From NCBI GenBank assembly GCA_009746045.1, contig RPFO01000082.1, positions 201,093-265,092 of the forward strand: a stretch of 64,000 bases of DNA, in the 5' to 3' direction. Shown here piece after piece: positions 54,566 through 64,000 of this stretch; positions within the stretch are counted from its first letter, which is position 1, and every line of letters starts with the position of its first letter. Made by a program: the position numbers and the translations under genes. This stretch comes from Mesostigma viride (Eukaryota; Streptophyta; Mesostigmatophyceae; Mesostigmatales; Mesostigmataceae). Under the pieces are notes generated by a model. It searched no databases, had not been told where the DNA came from, and saw nothing but the letters and a program-made list of their open reading frames with translations.

Positions 54566-54855
54566 AGGTACTCGAGTACTACTCGGTACTCGTACTCGCC
54601 GACTTTTTTTAGCCTGAGTAGTACTCGGTACTCGTACTCGCCGACTTTTTTTAGCCTGAGTACTACTCGTTACTCGTACTCGCCGACTTTTTTGAGCTCG
54701 AGTACTACTCGCTACTCGTACTCGCCTACTTTTTTGAGCCCGAGTAGTACTCGGTACTCGTACTCGCCAAGTTTTTCTGAGCCCGAGTAGTACTCGGTAC
54801 TCGTACTCGCCGACTTTTTTTAGCCTGAGTAGTACTCGGTACTCGTACTCGCTGC
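54566..54855. repeat. 42-bp subterminal repeats, right end of the hAT element
   Basis: About seven units of the same repeat as 51290-51490, in the same orientation, with variants GCCTGAG, GAGCTCGAGTACTAC and CAAGTTTTTCTG. Confidence 0.85.
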
Positions 54856-54890
54856 CAAAAATCCAGCGTGGACCCAACCCTACCTAGATA

Positions 54891-55285
54891 TGTCCGGGTC
54901 GCGCCGCGCGTCGGTGCATGCGGGGCATGCGCAAGCTAGTTTGCCAATTGCCATGCAGTGGGCTGCGACGGGACAAGGGGACCCGGTGGAGGAGGTGTCT
55001 ACCTGGCTGGCCATGCAATCTTATTAAGTTGTCTCTGCACATGGGCTAAGTTCAATTAAGTTCCGACGATATATGTATGGTAATGTATGTTACGCCAGCC
55101 TCATTTGCAATCATATCGCATTTTGACCAGCATTGTGCACACGTGAAATCAAATATATATTTAATTACATGTCTATTAACTAAGAAATAAATTAAACACG
55201 CGCTCCCGTTGAAGAGCCACGGTGCACAATAATGTGTATAGAGTCAAAACTAGTGATTTTATTTCATCCCTGCATGTTGCACACG
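54891..55285. other. No gene recognised
   Basis: AT-rich. A short relic near 55195-55235 (CGCGCTCCCGTTGAAGAGCC) resembles the terminal hairpin of family E. Confidence 0.4.
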
Positions 55286-55289
55286 TACT

Positions 55290-55515
55290 GGGAATGAAAT
55301 TATTCGTGCTCCCGTTGGCGGGGGAGTCACGGAGCACCGGAGTACTTTTAATCCCTGTATATGCACAACAGGAAGAAAGCGGGGCAGAGCTAGACCCGGG
55401 CCTTTCTCCTTCATGCCAGAGGCATGCCACAGCAGCAATCGGACACGACACTGGGAAGGGGCCAGAGACACCCGTCTTCCCTCATGCCCTGGGGCAAGCC
55501 GGCCACAGCTGCAAT
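55290..55515 (-). mobile_element. Retroelement E 3' end, second copy
   Basis: The inverted counterpart of 50640-50870. The hairpin is at about 55308-55346. Confidence 0.65.
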
Positions 55516-55689
55516 CGAAACTACTCACGAGGAGAGTCTGGCATCTCTGTGGGTGCACTAATGCTGAAATGTGCATGGATGACATGGCGGGGGCATTGTC
55601 TGGCACATTGAAACTGTAGATCGATGTGCATGCATGCCCTAGGTACAGATAGTTCAATTGCACATGCATGCTATAGAGTTCACATACGT

Positions 55690-56035
55690 AAAGTATATAA
55701 GTAAGTACAAGCTTGCGTGTCACGCGCATGGGCACGCCACGAAGTACTATGCTAAGCTCATGAGAAAAATCATTACACGAAAGTTACATTAATATCGTCT
55801 GCATCACATGCCCCAACCATATCATCACTAGAGGGGGATATAATCCTCATCTGAGCTGTCCACTAATGTAGTGGCATGCAGACGAGGCGGTAGTGTAGCG
55901 GCTATCCGGTCAGGGGCAATAATAACCTCAACCTGCGGACTTCTACGGCCCTGGCTAGAAATGGGCTGCGGCGCCCGCACGTGGGGATAAACAGGGGCCG
56001 CTAGAACACGCCATGTAAATGCAGCTGATAGCATT
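55690..56035 (-). mobile_element. Retroelement D 3' fragment
   Basis: Contains an AAGTAAGTA tail, the hairpin (about 55702-55742) and, on the minus strand, the end of a reading frame to DSSDEDYIPL-stop (56034-55828). The polypeptide has no recognised domain. Confidence 0.65.
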
Positions 56036-56044
56036 AGTCCTTAC

Positions 56045-56210
56045 TTAATTAATTAGTCTCGTGTCCCCTTTGGGGGGCCCACGGGGCACCAGGTATTCCC
56101 CAGTTTAATATACAGTGGACGTCTCCCCAAGATATGTCAATATGGACATGTATGTCCACAGAGCTCTAGTATGAAATATTAGCATTGAACCTAGCCAGCT
56201 GTACATGGTC
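56045..56210 (-). mobile_element. Retroelement C 3' end
   Basis: Shares CTCGTGTCCCC, GGGGGGCCC and ACAGTGGACGTCTCCC with 58570-58770 and, inverted, with 57430-57622. Confidence 0.6.
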
Positions 56211-56278
56211 AATTATTATATGATAGACATATATCAAGGAGACAACCAGCGCAGATAGACATATATGCCCCTTGCATT

Positions 56279-56862
56279 GAATTGAATTGAATTGAATTGT
56301 AACATAACTCCGTCCGGTGGGATTATATGTAGCACATATACCGGAGAAGGGGTATATTATGGCTTACAATACACTCTGGGCTACTTCCTGCAAGGGTAGC
56401 CCGGGGGTGTAAACTACACCTGCTATCGGTGCACAAAGTGCACCTGCACACCACTATGACTATCCTAGCACCTAACGAAAGGTGCTGGCATCTATAGGGG
56501 GGAAGATCAGCATGGCGGCTATACAAAGGCTAGCTAGCTAGGGCATAGCTTCGCAGCATAGAGTAATTCCCTGCATGGGCACGGCATAATTAAAGAAAGG
56601 TAGGCATCATCTGGAGTGTGACACATCATAGGCACACATGTACATGGCTAAATAACGCTAGGCATCAGCTGGTAGAGGGCCCATAATGGGCGTACATGTA
56701 CAAGGCCACGGTGGCTAGGCCTTACTATTCTACACTACTACTGCTGTATTCCCCTAAGCTGGGGCGTCTGGAGGTGCTGGGGCCGCGGGGGTCGCTTGCC
56801 AGGGCTTGTGGCCGACGTAGTTGGCCGCCCCCTTCCAGTACACCGGCTTCCCCGCCGCCGAT
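56279..56862 (-). mobile_element. ORF1-only retroelement family A, 5'-truncated copy 3
   Basis: The tail is (GAATT)n on the plus strand (56279-56300), followed by a decayed terminal hairpin (56302-56330) and the family-A 3' untranslated region. The last codons of ORF1 lie upstream (56,745-56,862, where GGCCGCCCCCTTCCAGTACA matches the GQPVYWKGAA segment). It shows the same direct junction of ORF1 to 3' end as copies 1 and 2. Confidence 0.8.
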
Positions 56863-56869
56863 ATATGCC

Positions 56870-57429
56870 CATGCATGAGTGCTACGTAGCACCTGGGGTA
56901 CCACTGTTAGTGATTGTATACTATGTACTACAAAGTGATTTCATGATCGATTCCCGATGAATTTAAGTCGATCGACACAATCGACACACCCCATGTAAGC
57001 CGGCCACAGATAACTGAATAGGAACTACATGCAACCCATGCATGCCTGTGTTTTAAAACTTTTGTACCATTAAAGATCAGCAAAAGTACTGTCCGGTTAA
57101 AGACGTTCGAACGTCTTGTATCTTCAGCTTTGATGCAATTTCTTTCTGTTGAATTGGATATACGAAAGAAGTAAGCCTATTCCTATGGTAAATATCACCT
57201 GCACAATCCACAAACCACGCACAGAAAAAATTGCAGTCGGGACACTTGTCGATTGTTATTTTGCAAGGCAACTCTTCAGTGCCAGCGACGGCAGCCAACC
57301 GTAATGCAGGTCAACTCCAATTAAAACATTAGGTGTGCAGTGGTGAGAAGGTCGGGCGGCTTGCATGCAGACACAAGCCATGGCAGCTCCTTGCCTTGAC
57401 ATGAAACTAAGTCTACGCCCCCCCACCTG
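56870..57429. other. No gene recognised
   Basis: A 73-codon minus-strand frame (57298-57077) has Cys-rich CPDCNFFCAWFVDC. It has no supporting context and I do not call it. Confidence 0.4.
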
Positions 57430-57623
57430 TGGGTCCTAGGAAATATAAAAAGCATGGTAGGCATAGTTTGAGTGCAAGATTAGCTCGAGGCCTTACTTGA
57501 GGCCCATATTTTAGACTAGCTGTGGACATACATGTACATGTTGACGTCTTGGGGAGACATCCTCTATATTTGAATTGGGGAATTCAGTGCTCCGTGGTCC
57601 CCAAGGGGGACACGAGACTTTAC
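57430..57623 (+). mobile_element. Retroelement C 3' end, plus-strand copy
   Basis: An inverted match to 58570-58770 (GCATGGTAGGCATAG, GTTGACGTCTTGGGGAGAC). It ends with the hairpin GTGCTCCGTGGTCCCC with GGGGGACACGAGAC (57590-57618). Confidence 0.6.
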
Positions 57624-57625
57624 TA

Positions 57626-57999
57626 CCGTAGTGGTCAAAATCACTTTGCGTCTAATTGTTTGCAAATTGACCTCGCAAACTGCTATTAATGGGCTTCATT
57701 TTGGGTCGCAAAGTTCACATGCTACCGCGCCGCGCCTGCGCCGCGCCGCACAGCCCCAAGCGTAGCTCTTATAATCAGTGCTACCCAACGGATCAATCAA
57801 ATTACTCAGGTGAGTAGTTGGGTTAAATGGAGGGGGCCAAGGGATATGAAGTCGGTGAGACCCAAGCCGCCACTGACCACAAACAAGTCGATCGGCTCGC
57901 AAACCTAAAACCTTGCCTCCGTTTTGGGTGGCAAACTATATTTCACCTTGTTTTGGGGTCGCAAAGTAATTAGACGCAAAGCGACTTTGACCACTATGG
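57626..57999. mobile_element. MITE with TA duplication, 374 bp
   Basis: Inverted repeats of about 32 bp, left CCGTAGTGGTCAAAATCACT and right (inverted) CCATAGTGGTCAAAGTCGCT, continue to TTGCGTCTAATT. TA dinucleotides flank the ends (57624-57625 and 58000-58001). Size and TA duplication suggest a Tc1/mariner-type miniature element. It sits right at the end of a retroelement C copy. Confidence 0.65.
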
Positions 58000-58234
58000 T
58001 AAATTAATTGACATCTACCAGGAAAGAAACAGAGCATGTGCTTATTCTTGCCAAAGGGATTCATAGAAAAGCAACGGATTCAAATTCTGGGCCGGAAACG
58101 CTATCATGCGAAGTGAAAATCCCAGAACACCCCCCGCATTGTTAGTTTTTATTCAGTGAAGCCGAAAGGCCCTTCCGCATACTTTCGTTATAATGGTTGG
58201 AAGAACTACAGGGTCGGCCTTCTTATTAATGTTA

Positions 58235-58330
58235 AGTAGGTAAGTACTTGCGTGTCATGCGCATAGGCATGCCACGGAGTACTATGCTTATCTCATTAGA
58301 AAAATAAATATACAAATATTTAAACAAACA
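58235..58330 (-). mobile_element. Retroelement D 3' end
   Basis: The hairpin GTACTTGCGTGTCATGCGCA with GGCATGCCACGGAGTAC (58243-58283) is nearly identical to that at 9952-9992. Confidence 0.65.
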
Positions 58331-58569
58331 AACAAATATCTAGACTGTGTGTTTGTTTACCGAACAACCGTTGAACTGACAGTGAGATTTAATGATTCTT
58401 TGTTTGTTTGGTCCAACACAGCCGGCAGCACTGTTGTCACCGCCAGTAAAGCACATTGGTCAGCCAAAGATTTTCTATTTCTTTTGTTTTTTACCGCTAA
58501 ATAAGCACATTTGACAGCCATGGAATATTTAGGTATACTTTCTTTCATTGTTTGTTTTATTAATTAGTT

Positions 58570-58770
58570 AGTAGTCTCGTGTCCCCGTTGGGGGGCCACG
58601 GAGCACTGAATTCCTCAACGAAGATACAGTGGACGTCTCCCAAAGATCGACGTCAATATGTAAATGTACGTCCACAGCTAGCCTATAACATTTGGGCCTC
58701 ATGTAAGGCCCCGAGCTAATCTTGCACGCAAGCTATGCCTTACTATGCTTTCTATATTTCCTTTGTCTGT
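58570..58770 (-). mobile_element. Retroelement C 3' end
   Basis: Mirror of 57430-57623. The hairpin lies at about 58578-58607. Confidence 0.6.
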
Positions 58771-58779
58771 TTGGTCACT

Positions 58780-59354
58780 AGAAAGCAGACAACAGAGCAC
58801 ACTCGGAAATTTAACATTTGCACTTTTCTTGTTTTATTTAGCGTTTTCAGGTGGTGTACGTCGAGAATAAATTATGGTTATCAAAACTAACAATGCGAGG
58901 GGTGTAATCCATGCAAAGCTCCGAAGAATGCATAGTAAACACAATGACAGGCGTTTCAGGCAGGGCCCTGAAGTTAAGAAAAGCTTTCAATAGTGAATTG
59001 GAACTCCTCAGTGAGTGCCCCACCCTGCCCATAAATATGCATCCAGATACGCCTCAGCTGACCTTTGGGCAGCATGACTATCGGCCTTTTGATCGTGGGC
59101 ATATAGTTGATTTTGTCGTATAAACCCAGCTGCCGTATTGCGACAAGGGAAGCATGCAAACCACAAGACCTGCATGACTGCAATGTTGGGGCCCGGTGAT
59201 CTTCCAAAAGGGTTCTAATGGAATGTTAAAACTAACCTCTTGGTCGACCAAACATGCAGCCAAGATCTGCCTGCTGCCATGAACACAACCAGCTTGATGA
59301 GAAAAAGCTACTTGGTCTTTTGATTAATAAAAACAGATCACTGTGCACACATAC
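58780..59354. other. No gene recognised; probable 3' part of the next gene
   Basis: It lies downstream (minus strand) of the last supported exon of the unidentified gene, so it may contain further exons that I could not recognise. Confidence 0.3.
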
Positions 59355-62300
59355 CGCCAACACCACAGCCAGGGTTCCCCGCAGCTGCATGGGCACGCCG
59401 TACACATCGATGGAGAAGGCGGCATGGAGCTCACAAAAACTGTGTGGGGGAAGTTGGGGACCAGAGCGAGGGTCAATGAGGGGCCAGGTTGCCGGCACTT
59501 AAGGGGAGGGTTGACAATCAAGGTCACCCGTGAGATGCACATAGGAGGCACAAGCAGCTGGCCGGTGATGGGGACAAGAAAGAACGCCACGTTTGGTGGC
59601 GGTGGGTTGGTGCATGCGATGAGCTGAGAGCACATGACGCGTCTTGCAGCACGTATCAGAAACTAGAGGCTGCGGCACGAGCGGTATGTGGCATATATGC
59701 TAAAACAGGTATCTGCCAAGTGACAAGAACTGCCCACTGGTCAGCACACTGCACACCCAACGGTACTCCCAAGCTAAAGAATTCGCTCCCTCTCGACGTC
59801 ATATCCCTGCATACACCCATGGGGCCCACCTCCTCACCCTCACAGCCTGTGCTACTGCGCCCTCATTATTTGAGGCCATGATTTCTAGACAGCATCAGAG
59901 TTTTCACAACGGTGACTAGCATCCGCTGAGACTAACACTAGAGGACATTGCCCGCAACTTAGCCAGTTGTCGGGCTGCGGCCCAGCCCGAACCAGGCATC
60001 GCCCACCCCCTTCCTCGCATCCCCATTTGATGGCAAGCAGAGCACACACAGTAGGAAAAACAGGACACCCCCCATCTCACCTGATGGCGGGGTCCATGAC
60101 GCGAAGCCGGAAATTGTAGATGCCCCCTTGCACCGTGTGGCCTTCGAAGACAATCCCATTGACACCCGAGGAGTTGAGCACCTCGTAGGGCGCGTGCGGT
60201 TTCAGTACACGGCCGCCCACGCCCCCCTCCTGTCCATCCACAAAGTTGGACATGGCAGCATCCCCTGTCTGGAAGCAGCTGCGGTAGGGCACGGTGGACC
60301 AATCCAGCGTCTGCAGCGCCTCCACGCGCCAGCTGTCGCCTCGCGGCGCGCTCACGTTGCCGGCGCCGGCACCCAGCGTCGCATGCGACAGTATCACGGC
60401 CCAGTTGAGCGGGCTGGCGGCGCATCGCGCCTGTTGTGATGGGATCCGATGGGGCGATGTTCAACAAGGCGTAGCCGTGGGTCCAACCCTCCATCACGTG
60501 CTGTCTTGCCCGTCGTTCTCAGAACCCAAGCACGCCTGACGCCGCAGCACTCGTGCTGGACCCGCTAGCTCTACAGTGCTGCATTTCGTACTAAACCCTA
60601 AACCCTACTGATTTCTGTTGCCTGCCATTATCTCTACCTGCTGGGTGCCCTTTTTCGGTGCCTATCATTGCATACTGCTGCCAGCTATCTCTTGAATTCA
60701 TTTATACTGCATATGCCCTCCTCTGCCAGCACATGACCTTTGAGCTGGGTCCATATCAACCAGGAAGGTGGGTCCAGGTGCTTTGTGACAGACAAAAGAA
60801 ATAAGCTGTCACTACAGACTGTGCACGAGCCACCTGTCATCCTGTGCAAACATGTCTCTACATTGTTCTGCTAGCAAGCATCTTCCGTCTTCCATTCCTG
60901 CCACATAATCTGCCTGGAGTAAACCTTAACCGATAGCTTACACAGGGTAAGATTGAGGATGCTGGAGACTAAATTTGAGGGGCCACAGAGAGCGCTCAAC
61001 AGGCTTCAGTGTGGCTGGGTCTTTAGTACTAGTAAGAGACCAGATCCAACGGAAACAGGAAGACGGGTCTTCCGTACTAGTAAGAGACCCGATCCAACGG
61101 AAACAGGAAGACGGGTCTTCCGTACTAGTAAGAGACCCGATCCAACGGAAACAGGAAGATGGGTCTTTCGTACTAGTAAGAGACCAGAGCCAACGGAAAC
61201 AGGAAGACGGGTCTTTAGTACTAGTAAGAGACCCGATCCAACGGAAACAGAAACATGGGTCTTCCGTACTAGTAAGAGACCAGATCCAACGGAAACAGGA
61301 AGACGTGAGGTGCAGAGGCATCTCTAATATGCGCTCAGGGATGTCCCTTGCCACTCCATTTCAACGGCCATAGCTTCGCAAGGGTCACCAAGCCGTTGGG
61401 CTCCAATTTATGGGGAGCCTTGTTGTCACACCTATCTCATACTACAAGGGTCTGTGGCCACCATGGGTAGTGGCATACACGCATTACCTACCCTGGACAC
61501 CGCCGCGGGATACAAGAAGTCTACATAGATGCAATAAGCAGTGGCCATATTGAATGGCCACCTAATGTTGGGTACACTCACGTACCCTGGCCACCGTTGT
61601 TGCGTACGTGAAGTCGCGCCGCCCGTCCGCCTCCCACACGACAAAGTCGGCCTCCAGCGGTTTTGCGAACGTGTCGCCATCCCAGAGCTCCAGCACCTGG
61701 GGGTTTAAGGCAGGGTGGATTGTGAGAAATCATTTTGTGAATACCCGGCACAGCTCACCGATCCTGGGGAACTTCTGACGGTACCTTTAAAATTCCAAAT
61801 GATAGGATAGAATTAATCAGGTGGTGCAAAGAATTGGGAAGAAAAAATGCAAACAAGGTATATAAAAGGTGCGCAACCTGCGATTAGGGAAGGGCAAAGA
61901 GATGGGAGGCGAGCTGCAACGAAGGGATGCGTGTGACGGCGTCTTGGGCCACGCAGTCACGTGCTTATTAATTAAATAATTAATTGGCAGGTAGCACTCG
62001 GGGGCCGCGCAGGCTCAAGGCGTCGCTCTTGCAGGCTAGCCTACCACGAGGCCTGACCACGCCAGCATGGCGCCAAGACCCCCCACGTGTTCGCGCAGGA
62101 TCCACCGGGCACTGGGCACGCAGGTATGCGAAATCAATTTATACAGTAGGTGGCAATCAGGGATTGAACAACAAGAGATGTGGACAAGGCTGCTGTTTTC
62201 ATCACAGAGATTGTGAGCCGGCTACAGCGCCTGCTGGAGAAATCATTCTTTAAGTAGTGTGGATCTGGACATAAGTTTTTCAGTACAAAAATGGGCCAGA

Positions 62301-62699
62301 AATGGCGCGTGCCGTGCCGAAAATTCCAAATGGAGACAAAAAGCAGAACAGACAAAAGCTCAAGCACAGTAAGGCCGGGTAACCTGCACAGCCATTCTAA
62401 TACTAGAAGAAGAATACAGAAACTCAGCAAAAAAACTTTGTTAAACGGCGCAGCCAAATGCGACAGGGGCATGGCATACCCACAGCGGAAAAGCAACTGT
62501 TGAGAATAAGCCAGTTGCTTACAGCCCACAACAGAAAAGTTTCCCGCAGCCAAAGGGCTGATGGACCCACGCGGCTGGGCCAAGGGACACACCGGCCTGA
62601 GCGCTCCGACCTCGATGTAAAAGCGGGCTGGGCACGAGGGCGCCAGGTAGACCCAGCCGGAGCCCTTGCCAAAGCCGCTGCGCTCCTTGTAGGGGGGGC
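59355..62699 (-). CDS. Unidentified multi-exon gene (five exons supported)
   Basis: Exons in order: 62699-about 62593 (PPYKERSGFGKGSGWVYLAP), 62111-62045 (ARWILREHVGGLGAMLAWSG), 61696-61586 (VLELWDGDTFAKPLEADFVV), 60430-60081 (PLNWAVILSHATLGAG ... IYNFRLRVMDPAI) and 59439-59355 (FCELHAAFSIDVYGVPMQLR). The last four join with matching phases and good GT-AG borders. The first-to-second join does not fit in phase as drawn, so its end is wrong or an exon is missing. I recognise no domain. The composition (few Lys, many hydrophobic-aromatic pairs, Asn-rich loops) would suit a secreted or membrane-associated protein, but that is only a guess. Both ends of the gene are unknown, and it may start beyond the window. 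Confidence 0.5.
61015..61310. repeat. 48-bp tandem repeat (6 copies) in an intron of the unidentified gene
   Basis: The unit contains GTACTAGTAAGAGACCCGAT and CCAACGGAAACAGGAAGACG. It lies between the exons at 61586 and 60430. Confidence 0.9.
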
Positions 62700-64000
62700 C
62701 TGTGGTGGCAGTGGAATGGGCAGCCACCGGCGCCAGGGGTGACGGGACCCAGGTGCAAACATGTTCATGGCAAACCAACAAACGACACCTAGACAAGAGA
62801 TGCTATCATCATCATAACATCTTGCGGCCATCAGCCGACCACAAGTAAGGCCAGCCCTCCGCCCCTATCCCACGGTAGCTCCCACGTGTGGCTGACAGCT
62901 CCCCTCCTGTTGCAGCTAGCAAACTTCCAGGGAATTCGGAACCCGTTGGGATCCATGGGGGCCATGTGTCATGTGACGTTCAGTAGCAACAGCTCGATGG
63001 GCCCTGCCCAACTGCCACCTTCTCGTTGTGTAAAGGGGATGAAGAAGGCTCCTTTACTGGTACCCACGTGACGCAGTGCTTCATCCAATAGACCCCCTCA
63101 GCTCTGGTTGTGTACAGGGGTTGAAGGTTGCAGTAAATACTGATACCCACGCGATGCAGCCACGCAGTATCCTAAAATCATTAATGGCCAAACTAGTTTT
63201 TGCAAGAGTACGCGCGCGGGCTGAGCATTTCCGCGGATGTCGTTTGGTGGAACCGAATCCTTGCGAAACTGGCAACCATAGCAGTGCGAGCACGTCTATG
63301 CATGCTGGGCCAGGACGGAATATCTATGCGAACGATGGAATCGTATGTAATCCTGCTCGGGCAGCTGAAAACCCCATTGGCCCTGCCCCCCGGCCCCCCG
63401 GCCCGAGTTACAGAAACGAATATGCCTGCCCCCATTGATGCAAACACACATGCTTGTTCATCCACACAGGCTAGCCTGGGAAGTCACTTGGATGGAATCG
63501 AGTGGTTCTGGAAGTAGGCAGCACATGGCAGTGCACCCACTAAACACTTGAGTAATGTACCACAACATGGGCCTATACCAATGCACCCTGAAACCTAAAC
63601 CCCGTTCTGAGATAGAACTCGATAGGGGACACAGGGTACGCACCAGTGGGGGAGATCGCTGCTGCCGCCTTGCACGCCTTACTGGAAGTGACCCCCATCT
63701 GGCCCGACCGCACGCGCACGCGCACGTGGCGCAATGGGGGGCACCCGACCTCGACGCGCACTTGGCTCTGCATCACACCTTGTTGAGGGTGGTGGCGGTG
63801 TTGAGGGTGGTGGCGGTGGTGAGGGTGATGGCAATGACATCATCGGGCAATCATAGCCGATGCAGGTGTCGTCAGCACCGGCAATGTGAGGTTAGCCTTG
63901 GGGGACAGTAAGAACGCAGCTTGCCCAGCCACGTCGGCAGAATGGTTTGCCCCAACGCGCTATTGCTGGCGCTGGCGTTGTCAAGGGGAGGGTATAAAAG
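62700..64000. other. Possible further exon near 63,680-63,770, otherwise no gene
   Basis: On the minus strand, SQVRVEVGCPPLRHVRVRVR with a following GTAAGG donor-like site (near 63682) looks like part of an exon of the same unidentified gene. Nothing else here is supported. A G-rich 9-12-bp repeat (GTTGAGGGTGGTGGCGGT) lies at 63782-63830. Confidence 0.3.

Larger units (their letters stand above)
51194..54882. mobile_element. hAT-type element, 3,689 bp, with 8-bp target duplication
   Basis: Perfect 16-bp terminal inverted repeats TAGGGTTGGGTCCACG (51194-51209 and 54867-54882) are flanked by CCTAGATA on both sides (51186-51193 and 54883-54890). The 8-bp duplication and the T/C-A-G-n-G start are hAT hallmarks. 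Blocks of a 42-bp repeat (GAGTAGTACTCGGTACTCGT then ACTCGCCGACTTTTTTTAGC) lie just inside both ends. Its interior holds a second hAT-like element (51696-53067) and a LINE B copy (53201-53981). I see no transposase of its own, so it is probably non-autonomous. Confidence 0.88.

Noticed and set aside
57077-57298. Cys-rich 73-codon frame as a small gene
   Set aside because: No start context, no splice partners and it lies in a transposon-rich stretch.

Overview
The window looks like nuclear DNA of a green alga (probably a chlorophyte; the species cannot be fixed from sequence alone). The reasons are spliceosomal genes with many short GC-rich exons, a putative organelle-targeted SMUBP2-type helicase, plant-type CCCTAAA telomere-like repeats, LINE and hAT relics, and introns packed with minisatellites. 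There is no operon structure, CRISPR, rRNA, or tRNA that I can support.

Layout. 1-13,700 is a nest of mobile elements. Two copies, in opposite orientation, of a ~2-kb retroelement encode only an ORF1p-like protein ('family A'). One copy is split at a TTAA site by a 5.9-kb DNA transposon that itself holds a broken LINE with zinc fingers, reverse transcriptase and a restriction-like endonuclease. Short 5'-truncated pieces of two further retroelements ('B' and 'D') lie inside or beside them, each with its own target-site duplication.

13,704-44,601 (minus) is one 30.9-kb gene. I assembled it from 19 exons whose reading phases all agree; the coding sum is 3,036 nt (1,011 aa). It encodes a transit-peptide-like N-terminus, an R3H domain and a UPF1/SMUBP2-type SF1 helicase. 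About 90% of it is intron, and most of that is tandem repeat: a 42-bp array of about 260 copies (10.9 kb) in intron 6, a 37-bp array (~57 copies) in intron 7, and a 36-bp array (~56 copies) in intron 11. The last was built by duplicating the end of exon 11 together with the first bases of its intron. A long open frame across such arrays is a by-product of repeat length, not a protein.

45,273-48,858 (plus) is an intact five-exon aldo-keto reductase (326 aa, xylose-reductase-like), divergently oriented from the helicase across a 671-bp intergenic region carrying an E2F-like site.

49,000-59,300 is a second transposon graveyard: a hAT-type element with an 8-bp target duplication, holding another hAT-like element and a truncated LINE B; a small TA-flanked MITE; and many 3' ends of retroelement families recognisable by a terminal hairpin plus a microsatellite tail. 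59,355-62,699 (minus) holds at least five exons of a gene I do not recognise.

The most unusual signals are (1) the exon-junction-derived splice-site array in the helicase gene, and (2) the ORF1-only retroelement A, whose 3' hairpin matches that of LINE B with two compensatory base-pair changes, suggesting that A is copied in trans by a B-like reverse transcriptase.
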